This document shows, piece after piece, positions 1 to 6,579 of a DNA stretch of 8,463 nucleotides. Both the position numbers and the translations under genes were made by a program. The DNA is from CAYXRK01 sp964467615 (GTDB taxonomy: Bacteria; Hydrogenedentota; Hydrogenedentia; Hydrogenedentales; GCA-2746185): NCBI GenBank assembly GCA_964467615.1, contig CAYXRK010000202.1, forward strand, positions 1 through 8,463. Direction: 5' to 3'. The notes below the pieces were generated by a model. It was not told where the DNA came from, made no database searches, and worked only from the letters and a program-made list of their open reading frames with translations. Position 1 is the stretch's first letter. Each line of letters opens with the position of its first letter.

Positions 1-1350
1 GTTGCGGGGGGCGCTGGTGCAATCGCTGAAGGTGCGGCAGATGCGTTTGCGTTGGAGCGGGCGGCGTTCGAGGGCGTGGAGCGGATACTCGGGGTAGGTC
101 AGCATCATGCGGCCGAGGCCCGCGAAGTCGACGTGGCCGCGGGCGACTTCGTGCTCGGCGACGTTCGCGAGCCACTCTTGCAGGTAGGTGTAGCCGGAAC
201 CGACGACGATGAGTTGCGGGAATTCGCGCTTCACTTCGCGCACGAGCGAGAGGTGCCGGTACACGCTGAGCAGCGGGTCCTCGGGCGGGAGGTAGCCGTC
301 GGTCGGCGGATAGGCGGCGGGGCGAATGACGTGCGGGCAGTAGTACGGCGAGCCGAGCGTGACGTTCACGAGGGTGATTTCGTATTTGAGCAGCAGCTCG
401 AGAAACGCGAAGGGCTCGGCGAGGTCGGGGAGCATTGGGTCCGCCGCGTTGACGCCGAAGCCGAATTCGTAGGGCGTGTTTTCGGGCCAGCGTTCGCGCG
501 CGCCGATGTTGGTGTCGGGGTCGGCGCTGTGCGGGAAGGCATCGAACACGGACAGGCGCACGCCGATGCCGAGGCCGGGGCACTCGATGCGGATGCCTTC
601 GACGATGCGGCGGAAGAGTTGCGTGCGCGATTTGAAGTCGCCGCCGTAGGGGCCGCGGCGGGTGCGCGCGGAGAGGAGTTCGTGCAGCAGATAGTTGTGG
701 CAGCATTTGATATCGACGAAATCGAAGCCGGCTTCGCGCGCGAGTTTGGCGGCGCGCACGAAGTTCTCGCCGATGCGGACGAGGTCGGCGTCGCGCAGGA
801 TGGGCGTGTCGGCGGGGACGTTGAAGCGGCGATCGAGGATCGGGTGCGCGCAGGCGCGCTTGGGCACGGGCAGGCCGCCGGGCTTCGAGAAGCGGCCCGA
901 GTGCGTGAGTTGCAGGCCGATGACAAGGTCGTCCGTGGTGAGGCCCTGCTCGCGGTGGCCCTCGATGATTTGTTGGCGGAGCGCGGCGAGTCCGCTCGCG
1001 ATGTTGGCTTTGCGATTGAGGTAGAGCTGGTTCGGGTTTGCGCGGCCGTCTTCCTGCACGGCGAAGGCTTCGCCGCCCCAGACGAGTTTCGCGCCGCTGC
1101 GGCCGAAGTTCCGCCAGCGTCGCAGCGTGTGCTCGGAGGGCGTGCCGTCGCGGTTGGCGTCCCAACCTTCCATCGGCTGTACGGCGAAGCGGTTGCCGGC
1201 CGTTTTGCCGTCGAACAACGCGAGCGACCGGCCGAGGGGTCCGTCCGCGCCCGAGAGTTCGGTGACGCAATCGAAATCCGGGCGCAGCGATTGAAGGTGA
1301 GAGCGAAATTCCTCGGCCGTGCGAAAATGTCCTGGGGAGATGTATTTCAC
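1..1350 (-). CDS. Old Yellow Enzyme-family NADH:flavin oxidoreductase (3' end cut by the window edge)
   Basis: This gene encodes a predicted FMN-dependent TIM-barrel oxidoreductase of the OYE/2,4-dienoyl-CoA reductase group, a cytoplasmic NAD(P)H-dependent reductase; the substrate cannot be read from sequence. 450 codons are visible. Landmarks are AGNRFAVQPMEG (residues 51-62, the N-terminal 'NR...PM' strand), KLVWGGEAFAV (88-98), QLTHSGRFS (147-155), KCCHNYLLHELLSARTRRGP (215-234, the equivalent of the HGAHGYLLHQFLSP active-site segment, followed by YGG), VGSGYTYL (383-390), DFAGLGRMML (408-417, the phosphate-binding 'D.vglGR' strand) and CRTFSDCTSAPRN at 438-450, near the usual C terminus, so only a short tail is missing. 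In the active-site segment the first His of the usual H-x-x-H is Lys215 while His218 is kept. The chosen start is GTG at 1350-1348; an in-frame TAG lies 27 nt upstream and AGGA lies about 11 nt upstream. It is transcribed divergently from the glycosyltransferase gene. Family is confident, reaction is not. Confidence 0.9.
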   Translation of the reverse strand, partial: MKYISPGHFRTAEEFRSHLQSLRPDFDCVTELSGADGPLGRSLALFDGKTAGNRFAVQPMEGWDANRDGTPSEHTLRRWRNFGRSGAKLVWGGEAFAVQEDGRANPNQLYLNRKANIASGLAALRQQIIEGHREQGLTTDDLVIGLQLTHSGRFSKPGGLPVPKRACAHPILDRRFNVPADTPILRDADLVRIGENFVRAAKLAREAGFDFVDIKCCHNYLLHELLSARTRRGPYGGDFKSRTQLFRRIVEGIRIECPGLGIGVRLSVFDAFPHSADPDTNIGARERWPENTPYEFGFGVNAADPMLPDLAEPFAFLELLLKYEITLVNVTLGSPYYCPHVIRPAAYPPTDGYLPPEDPLLSVYRHLSLVREVKREFPQLIVVGSGYTYLQEWLANVAEHEVARGHVDFAGLGRMMLTYPEYPLHALERRPLQRKRICRTFSDCTSAPRN

Positions 1351-1443
1351 AGGTAACGGAATCCTGAGTTCGTACTAATCAGTGGATATTGTTTTCGAAT
1401 TGGGTCGAAATAGTAGCATGCGTCCAGTCAGCGCGGGCCTCTC
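1351..1443. promoter_or_regulatory. Divergent intergenic region between the oxidoreductase and glycosyltransferase genes
   Basis: These 93 nt separate two divergent genes and must hold both promoters or share one. The stretch is clearly more AT-rich than its flanks (for example TACTAATCAGTGGATATTG around 1375-1393), as expected for a promoter region. I could not assign a convincing -35/-10 pair on either strand. An AGGA precedes the GTG start on the minus strand. The ATG at 1444 has no clear purine-rich Shine-Dalgarno sequence; it is preceded by GGGCCTCTC. Confidence 0.4.
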
Positions 1444-3333
1444 ATGACGAATACTCAAATTCATACGCCCTATCATCGCACCGAGATTCGCGGATTCACG
1501 GCGATTCTCGCGGGGGCGTTTGCGTTACGGCTCTATCACGTCAACGCGCCGCCGATTGATTTTCAGTCGTGGCGCGAGAGTTACACGCTGATGGTGGCGC
1601 GGAATTTTTTTCGGCACGGATTCAATCCATTTTTTCCGCGCGTGGATTTTCGGTTGGGCGCGGACCTTCCGGAGACGAACGTTTTGGCGGCGACCGAGTT
1701 GATGGTCACGCCGTATCTCACCGCGCTACTGTACACGGTGCTCGGCACGGGATTTTGGGTAAATCGGGTCGTGCCGATCTTTTTCTCGTTGTTTGGGCTG
1801 ATTTACTTCTATCGATTGGTGCGGCGTTTTGACGGACCGCATACGGCGATTACGGCGGCGGCGTTGCTGGCCGTTTCGCCGTATTACCTCTATTGCGGGC
1901 GGAGCCAGATGCCCGAGGCGTTTGTATTCGCGATGTCGTTCGCGGCGCTGTTTCACTACGACGCGTGGTTGGATCGGAACCGTTGGATAGACTTCCTCGT
2001 CGCCGCGACGGCGTGCGTTTTGATGATTGTTGGTAAGCCGCATCTGGGCGTGATGGCCGTGCCGATGGCGTACCTGACATTCCACCGGCCCGGCCTGCGG
2101 GCGTTTCGCGATTGGCGCTTGTACGCGTTTGCCGCGCTCGTCGCCGCGCCGTGCATCGCGTATGTGTGGTGGAGTTTCTTCGAGTTGGCGTCACGTTCGG
2201 GCGTGAAGGACTCGAGTGCGGTGTACTTCAGCCATAGTCGTTGGCTTTTCAATCCGGAGTATTACAAGAAGATCAGGCTTTCCGTGTGGTTGTGGGCCGT
2301 GACGCCGCCGGTAGTCGTGCTGGGTTTCGTGGGGATATTTCGCGCGCGGTCCGGCGGACGTTACGCGCTTGCGTGGCTCTCAGGCGCGTTGTCGTTTTTC
2401 TTCATCGTGCCGGGCGGGGCGGAGACAAATGGATACTACCAATTGATTCTTGCGCCGCCGATGATTGTGCTCGCGTCCGTGGCGATGACGAAGGGGATCG
2501 AACATTCCGCGAAGTTAGTGTATGCGTTGCGTCTCGCGTTCGTTGTTGTGCTCGTGGGGGGGACGGCGGTGTACAGCGTGGTGACGGCGTATCGCATGTT
2601 TCAACCGCTCTACGCGGACGACTACCTGTGTGGCGAATGGATTCGGACGCATACGCCGCCGGAAGCGATGGTGTTGTCGGCGTCGCCGAATCCGACGATG
2701 TTGTATCTGGCGGATCGCGTGGGTTGGACGAGTTTTCCGAAATCGTGGGGAATCGAGCCACAACTCAACGCGGAGTTTATCGACGCGGTCGGGCGAAATG
2801 GAGCGACCGTTCTGGGGATTCCCTATCGGTACTTCGACGACGGAACGTACGAGGACTTCAACGATTTGCGCGATCTGCTTTATGCCACCTATCGCTGCGA
2901 TAAGGGCGACGGATACACGGTTTTTTACCTCAACGCGCGCGCGGACCTGAGCATACCCGCCGACGGACGCATCGCGTTCGGGACACTGGATTCGCGCCGG
3001 TATTTGCGCGGACGTTGGGGGCTCGACCAAGCGGACGCGATTGGCGGAGCGTATGCGCCGATGGGGCCGTCGTTGAGTGTGGGGATCGAGTTCGCATCGG
3101 AGACGCCGCCAAAGCAGATCGTGGTGACACTCGGGGCGCGGTCGGGGGGGACGGTTGTCGGCAAGGTGAACGGCCAGCCCGCGGGAATCGTCCAGGCGCC
3201 GGGGCCGGAGGTGATGTTCGAATTGATGCTCGACAACCCGTCGGCGGAGCGGAGAATTTCCCGATACCACGTGACGCTTGAATTTTCCGAGCGCGAGGCG
3301 CTGCGACTATACGAACTGCGCGCGGTTTGGTGA
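1444..3333 (+). CDS. GT39/PMT-type integral membrane glycosyltransferase with soluble C-terminal region
   Basis: This gene encodes a 629-residue predicted GT-C glycosyltransferase, which would move a sugar from a polyprenyl-phosphate donor to a lipid, glycan or protein acceptor on the outer face of the inner membrane. About ten hydrophobic segments lie between residues 16 and 385 (roughly 16-33, 86-100, 106-124, 133-150, 157-172, 184-212, 226-245, 280-299, 307-323, 332-347, 360-382). The first external loop carries WRESYTLMVARNFFRHGFNP (43-62), matching the family pattern WRxxxTxxxARNFxxxGxNxxxP. Further family marks are GRSQMPEAF (152-160), KPHLGVMAVP (198-207) and GYYQLILAPP (330-339). The soluble part starts with a PMT-like segment (EWIRTHTPPEAMVL, 398-411) and ends with about 120 residues rich in beta strand (510-629) that I do not recognise. 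It is followed by a palindrome 17 nt after the stop codon. Acceptor and sugar cannot be told from sequence. Confidence 0.88.
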   Translation: MTNTQIHTPYHRTEIRGFTAILAGAFALRLYHVNAPPIDFQSWRESYTLMVARNFFRHGFNPFFPRVDFRLGADLPETNVLAATELMVTPYLTALLYTVLGTGFWVNRVVPIFFSLFGLIYFYRLVRRFDGPHTAITAAALLAVSPYYLYCGRSQMPEAFVFAMSFAALFHYDAWLDRNRWIDFLVAATACVLMIVGKPHLGVMAVPMAYLTFHRPGLRAFRDWRLYAFAALVAAPCIAYVWWSFFELASRSGVKDSSAVYFSHSRWLFNPEYYKKIRLSVWLWAVTPPVVVLGFVGIFRARSGGRYALAWLSGALSFFFIVPGGAETNGYYQLILAPPMIVLASVAMTKGIEHSAKLVYALRLAFVVVLVGGTAVYSVVTAYRMFQPLYADDYLCGEWIRTHTPPEAMVLSASPNPTMLYLADRVGWTSFPKSWGIEPQLNAEFIDAVGRNGATVLGIPYRYFDDGTYEDFNDLRDLLYATYRCDKGDGYTVFYLNARADLSIPADGRIAFGTLDSRRYLRGRWGLDQADAIGGAYAPMGPSLSVGIEFASETPPKQIVVTLGARSGGTVVGKVNGQPAGIVQAPGPEVMFELMLDNPSAERRISRYHVTLEFSEREALRLYELRAVW

Positions 3334-3350
3334 GCGAATTCTTGTTCCCA

Positions 3351-3417
3351 ACCACGAAATACACGAACCACACGAAAGAATTGAAGATAGTTTCGTGTCG
3401 TTCGCTTCTTGCGTGGT
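3351..3417. repeat. Imperfect palindrome, copy 1 (ACCACGAA-type), between two convergent genes
   Basis: The left arm at 3351-3377 begins ACCACGAAA and ends CACACGAAA. The right arm at 3391-3417 is its inverted copy, with 22 of 27 positions pairing and a 13-nt loop. The same sequence recurs at 3872-3933. The palindrome starts 17 nt after the glycosyltransferase stop and ends on the base just before the stop codon of the GxxExxY gene on the other strand, so it fills the space between two convergent genes and could act as a bidirectional terminator. Its sequence-level similarity to copy 2, and not just a shared fold, suggests a dispersed repeat family. Confidence 0.85.
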
Positions 3418-3810
3418 CTATAGGACGATGCGCTCGATCTCCATTTTCGGGAAATGACCGAAGTTTAGAATAATTGCGAGCCGAAGACCCGTGGCCTTGA
3501 GGTAGTTGAAGGCCTGCGCCCGGTGTTCCGGCAGAATTGCCTTGACTGCTTTCAGTTCGAGCACGATTTTTTCGAAGGCGATGAAGTCGGGCCTGTAAAT
3601 CTGCTCCAACGACTCGCCTTTGTAGTCAAGCTTCACCGGAGGTTGGGCTACGAATGGGACGCCCTGCATTCGCATTTCCTTGTACAAGCACTCCTGATAC
3701 ACAGGCTCGAGAAATCCGCAACCCTTCTCGCGATAGACCTCGAATGCCGCGCCTTGAATCCGATAGCCTTCTTCCGCGTAGAGGATTTTTTCGTTGGGAT
3801 CGTCGGTCAT
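3418..3810 (-). CDS. GxxExxY-family protein (PD-(D/E)xK nuclease-like)
   Basis: This gene encodes a 130-residue protein that matches the GxxExxY family (the TIGR04256 / PDDEXK_3 group, named from memory). The name-giving motif is GFLEPVY at 32-38. A PD-(D/E)xK-like core follows: RPDFIA (73-78) supplies Pro74-Asp75, and LELKAV (84-89) supplies the Glu85-Leu-Lys87 pair. The typical ending QAFNYLKATGLRLAIILNFG (99-118) is intact, and the length is normal for the family. The function of the family is not established; the fold suggests nucleic-acid cleavage or binding, which remains inference. The start is ATG at 3810-3808 with AAAGG about 11 nt upstream. It is transcribed away from xseA and towards the glycosyltransferase gene, and is bracketed by two copies of one palindrome. 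Its GC content looks lower than that of xseA. Family call is strong; mobility is a hypothesis. Confidence 0.9.
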   Translation of the reverse strand: MTDDPNEKILYAEEGYRIQGAAFEVYREKGCGFLEPVYQECLYKEMRMQGVPFVAQPPVKLDYKGESLEQIYRPDFIAFEKIVLELKAVKAILPEHRAQAFNYLKATGLRLAIILNFGHFPKMEIERIVL

Positions 3811-3871
3811 TGTATTCGAGGCCTTTGCAGATTACTTGATTCTCTGCCTCGCCATTCATCTACTCTAACAG

Positions 3872-3933
3872 ACCACGAAATACGCGAGCCACACGAAAAC
3901 ACTTTCTTTCGTGTAGTTCGTGTGTTTCGTGGT
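3872..3933. repeat. Imperfect palindrome, copy 2 (ACCACGAA-type), upstream of xseA
   Basis: The left arm at 3872-3898 (ACCACGAAATACGCGAG, ending CACACGAAA) pairs with the right arm at 3907-3933 in 23 of 27 positions around an 8-nt loop. The arms match those of copy 1 at 3351-3417 closely: both begin ACCACGAAATAC and end CCACACGAAA. It lies in the divergent region between the GxxExxY start (61 nt away) and the xseA start (42 nt away). A hairpin here could insulate the two transcription units or bind a protein. Confidence 0.87.
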
Positions 3934-3963
3934 TCCTGGGGTATTCCCGGTTTCGTGTTGCGG

Positions 3964-3969
3964 TACAAT
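3964..3969 (+). promoter_or_regulatory. Candidate -10 box for xseA (leaderless arrangement)
   Basis: TACAAT at 3964-3969 is a close match to the bacterial -10 consensus and ends 6 nt before the ATG at 3976. With normal spacing, transcription would begin at or next to the start codon, giving a leaderless mRNA. The start also lacks a properly spaced Shine-Dalgarno sequence (only GCGGG touches the ATG). No good -35 hexamer is visible about 17 nt upstream, so this is tentative. Confidence 0.35.
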
Positions 3970-3975
3970 CGCGGG

Positions 3976-5352
3976 ATGGCTGTGGGACCGCAGATGGGGG
4001 CGAGCGCGAAACTCGGCGCGCCCGAGGTGTGCACGGTCACGCAGCTTACGCGCCGCGTGAAGGGGTTGCTCGAGGGCAAGATTGGGCGCGTGTGGGTGGC
4101 GGGCGAGATTAGCAACTTTCGCGTATCGCCCGCGGGCCACGCGTATTTCACGCTGAAGGACGACCAGAGCCAGCTTGCGGCGGTGATGTTCAAGGGCCGC
4201 ATGGCCGCGCTGAAGTTCAAGCCGGACAACGGACTCGAAGTTGTCGCGAACGGTCTCATCTCGGTGTATGAGCAACGCGGCCAGTACCAAATCATCTGCG
4301 ACGGCATGACGCCGAAGGGCCTCGGGGCGTTGCAACTCGCGTTCGAGCAACTCAAACGCAAACTCGAGGCCGAGGGCCTCTTCGACCCCGCGCACAAGAA
4401 GCCGCTGCCCATGCTGCCGCGGCGCATCGGTATCGTGACCTCGCCGACGGGCGCGGCGATTCGCGACATTCTCAACGTGCTCGAGCGGCGCTACGCGAAC
4501 GTTCATATCCTTCTCTACCCCGCACGCGTTCAAGGCGAGGAGGCCGCGGGTGAGATTGTCGCGGGGATTCGCGCGCTCGACGAGTACGGCGTCGACGTGA
4601 TGATCGTCGGGCGCGGCGGCGGATCGCTCGAGGACCTCTGGGCGTTCAACGAAGAGCCAGTCGTCCGCGCCGTGTTCGAGGCGAAGACGCCGATCATCTC
4701 CGCCGTGGGGCATGAGATCGATTTCACGTTGTGCGATTTTGTGGCCGACCTGCGCGCGCCGACACCGTCCGCGGCGGCGGAGCTCGTCGTGAAGGAACAG
4801 AAAGTGTTGATCGACGCCGTTCGCGCGCATCGTCGCCGCATCGTCGTGGCATTGGGACGGCGTGTCGAAGCGTATCGGTATCAACTCGACCGGCTTCGTT
4901 CGAGCAGTGTTTTCCGGCGGCCCGGCGAGTTGGTGCGTGAGCAACGTCAACGTCTCGACGAATTGCGCATGGGACTCGAAACGAGCGTGGCGGACGACCT
5001 TGCCGAGAGGCGGCGACGGCTCGACCGCGCCTCGCGCGCGATGGCGCTGCTGAGTCCACGCCAGCAGATCCGAGGGGCGTTGGATCGTCTACATAGCGCG
5101 AGGCCGAGGCTGATCGCGGCGGCGCGGGGGTCGACGCAGCGAGAACGCGGCCGATTCGCTGGGCTGGCGGGGCGGCTCGACGCGCTTAGCCCGCTGGCGA
5201 TCCTCGCGCGGGGTTATGCTGTGGCGTGGAAACTGCCGGAGGAAATGATAGTAACGAATGCGGCGTCACTGGCGCCGAATGACGAGTTACGCGTTCGGTT
5301 TGGAGAAGGCGAAATCGAAGCAATCGTATCTCGGATACGTGGGAGTGAATAG
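3976..5352 (+). CDS. xseA: Exodeoxyribonuclease VII large subunit
   Basis: XseA is the catalytic subunit of exonuclease VII, a cytoplasmic metal-dependent enzyme that degrades single-stranded DNA from both ends and works with several XseB subunits. The protein has 458 residues from the ATG at 3976, close to the family's usual 450 or so. An N-terminal OB-fold covers about 18-112 (CTVTQLTRRVKGLL, VWVAGEISNF, GHAYFTLKDD). The catalytic domain follows with RRIGIVTSPTGAAIRDI (149-165), GRGGGSLEDLWAFNEE (212-227) and ISAVGHEIDFTLCDFVADLR (241-260). A long charged, helical region (about 275-400) would bind XseB, and LSPLAILARGYA (404-415) is the conserved C-terminal motif. The frame stays open back to 3523, but that stretch is antisense to the GxxExxY gene and unlike XseA. 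ATG at 3994 is an alternative start. It is first in an operon with xseB (7-nt gap) and ispA. Confidence 0.97.
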   Translation: MAVGPQMGASAKLGAPEVCTVTQLTRRVKGLLEGKIGRVWVAGEISNFRVSPAGHAYFTLKDDQSQLAAVMFKGRMAALKFKPDNGLEVVANGLISVYEQRGQYQIICDGMTPKGLGALQLAFEQLKRKLEAEGLFDPAHKKPLPMLPRRIGIVTSPTGAAIRDILNVLERRYANVHILLYPARVQGEEAAGEIVAGIRALDEYGVDVMIVGRGGGSLEDLWAFNEEPVVRAVFEAKTPIISAVGHEIDFTLCDFVADLRAPTPSAAAELVVKEQKVLIDAVRAHRRRIVVALGRRVEAYRYQLDRLRSSSVFRRPGELVREQRQRLDELRMGLETSVADDLAERRRRLDRASRAMALLSPRQQIRGALDRLHSARPRLIAAARGSTQRERGRFAGLAGRLDALSPLAILARGYAVAWKLPEEMIVTNAASLAPNDELRVRFGEGEIEAIVSRIRGSE

Positions 5353-5359
5353 ACAAACC

Positions 5360-5716
5360 ATGGCAAAAGAAAAAGCGTCCGGTGAACCAAAGTTTGAGAA
5401 AGACTTAGAGAAGCTCGAGAAAATCGTCGAAGCACTTGAGGAAGGCGGGTTGCCTCTCGATGTTTCGATCAAGAAGTTCGAAGAAGGTATTCAACTTGCT
5501 CAACGCTGCGAAAAGGCGCTGAGCGCGGCGGAAAAACGAATCGAGGTGCTCACGCGGAACGCCGATGGGAGCTTGCAGACGAGGCCGCTCGATCGCGGCG
5601 ACGATGCTGACGGCGGCGAAGATTCGGGCGAGGCCGAGAAGTCCGATGATGATGACGATGACGGGACCAACGAAAGCGAGAAGGACGCCGACGACGAGGA
5701 AGAACTGTTGTTCTGA
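5360..5716 (+). CDS. xseB: Exodeoxyribonuclease VII small subunit with acidic C-terminal tail
   Basis: XseB is the small regulatory subunit that binds the helical region of XseA to form exonuclease VII. The protein has 118 residues from the ATG at 5360, which is 7 nt after the xseA stop and has GGGAGTGA about 11 nt upstream. Residues 11-66 form the two-helix XseB core (FEKDLEKLEKIVEALEEGGL at 12-31, then PLDVSIKKFEEGIQLAQRCE and AEKRIEVLTR). Most XseB proteins are about 70-90 residues; here about 45 extra residues (74-118) form a tail made mostly of Asp, Glu, Gly and Ser with six consecutive aspartates (96-101). The tail is probably disordered. The stop TGA overlaps the ispA ATG by one base (TGATG), implying translational coupling. 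Confidence 0.95.
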   Translation: MAKEKASGEPKFEKDLEKLEKIVEALEEGGLPLDVSIKKFEEGIQLAQRCEKALSAAEKRIEVLTRNADGSLQTRPLDRGDDADGGEDSGEAEKSDDDDDDGTNESEKDADDEEELLF

Positions 5717-6579
5717 TGTCCGCTGAAGCGTTTCTCGAATCGAAAGGCCGCGCGACGGAACTCGCGCTCGCGGCGTACCTCGACAGTTGGCGGGACGTAC
5801 CCGCTGCGTTGGGGGAGGCGGTGCGCTACAGCCTGTTTGCGGGTGGCAAACGGCTTCGGCCTGCATTGGCGCTGGGGGGGTGCGAGGCCGTGTCCGGTGG
5901 CGACGCGCCCGCGCTCGGACTGGCCTGCGCGCTGGAGATGATTCACACGTATTCCCTGATTCATGACGATTTGCCCTGCATGGACGACGACGATCTGCGC
6001 CGAGGTAAGCCGACCGCGCACAAGGTGTACGGCGAGGCATTGGCGATTCTGGCGGGCGATGGGCTATTGACAATGGCGTTCGACCTGCTCGCGCAGTCGG
6101 GCAACGCGGAGGTGGTGAGCGAGGTCGCGCGCGCGGCGGGCGTCGCGGGAATGGCGGGCGGTCAGGCCATCGATCTCGAGAACGAGGGTAAGACGATCAC
6201 GCTCGACCAACTCGTCGACATGCACCGCCGCAAGACGGGCGCGCTCATTCGTGCGGCGTGCCGGTGCGGCGCGATGCTGGGCGGAGCGGGGCAGTCCGAA
6301 CTCGCGATGCTAACGGAGTATGGCGAACACGTGGGGCTGGCGTTTCAAATCGCGGACGACATTTTGGACGTCACGGGCGACACGCAGACGCTCGGCAAGA
6401 CGGCCGGGAGCGATCAGGCGCGGCACAAGGCGACGTTTCCAGGGGCCATCGGCGTCGAGCGCTCACAGGCCATGGCCGAAGAGGTTGCCGGACGAGCGAG
6501 AGACGCCTTGCGCGGGCTCGATCAACGGGCCGAACCGTTGCGGAAGTTGGCGCTGTACGTCGTGCGGCGCAAGGCTTAG
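5716..6579 (+). CDS. ispA: Polyprenyl synthetase, probable farnesyl diphosphate synthase
   Basis: This is a class I trans-prenyltransferase that condenses isopentenyl diphosphate with allylic diphosphates, feeding undecaprenyl phosphate, quinones and other isoprenoids in the cytoplasm. It has 287 residues, normal for IspA (about 300). GGKRLRP (43-49) is the substrate-binding motif. The first aspartate-rich motif is DDLPCMD (84-90) within YSLIHDDLPCMDDDDLRRGK; the second is DDILD (214-218), preceded by FQIA. RRKTGALI (171-178) and the region around GGQAIDLENE (148-157) are also typical. The residues before the first motif (Tyr79, Ser80) match E. coli IspA as I recall it, so C15 product is likely, although C20 cannot be excluded. 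The ATG shares a base with the xseB stop and has no separate strong ribosome site, so translation is probably coupled. Its last 4 nt overlap the convergent nucleotidase gene. Confidence 0.95.
   Translation: MSAEAFLESKGRATELALAAYLDSWRDVPAALGEAVRYSLFAGGKRLRPALALGGCEAVSGGDAPALGLACALEMIHTYSLIHDDLPCMDDDDLRRGKPTAHKVYGEALAILAGDGLLTMAFDLLAQSGNAEVVSEVARAAGVAGMAGGQAIDLENEGKTITLDQLVDMHRRKTGALIRAACRCGAMLGGAGQSELAMLTEYGEHVGLAFQIADDILDVTGDTQTLGKTAGSDQARHKATFPGAIGVERSQAMAEEVAGRARDALRGLDQRAEPLRKLALYVVRRKA

Noticed and set aside
52..1356. Long open frame on the plus strand (434 codons)
   Set aside because: It is the antisense shadow of the OYE-family gene; the minus strand gives clear family motifs, while this product is Ala/Arg/Glu-rich and unlike any protein I know.
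2515..3270. 251-codon minus-strand frame opposite the glycosyltransferase
   Set aside because: Arg-rich shadow with no family features, while the plus strand encodes a coherent membrane protein.
3351..3933. CRISPR array suggested by repeated ACCACGAA sequences
   Set aside because: There are only two copies, each palindromic and about 520 nt apart with a gene between them; no regular spacers and no cas genes.
3523..3975. In-frame extension upstream of xseA
   Set aside because: The open frame runs antisense through the GxxExxY gene and the palindrome. XseA homology begins just after the ATG at 3976, and the resulting 458 residues match the family's normal length.
3865..4950. 361-codon minus-strand frame opposite xseA
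   Set aside because: Antisense shadow in GC-rich DNA; His/Arg-rich product without recognisable motifs.
5258..5359. Longer start for xseB inside the end of xseA
   Set aside because: The extra residues come from a shifted frame of xseA and do not resemble XseB; ATG at 5360 has a ribosome-site-like sequence and gives the conserved N terminus.
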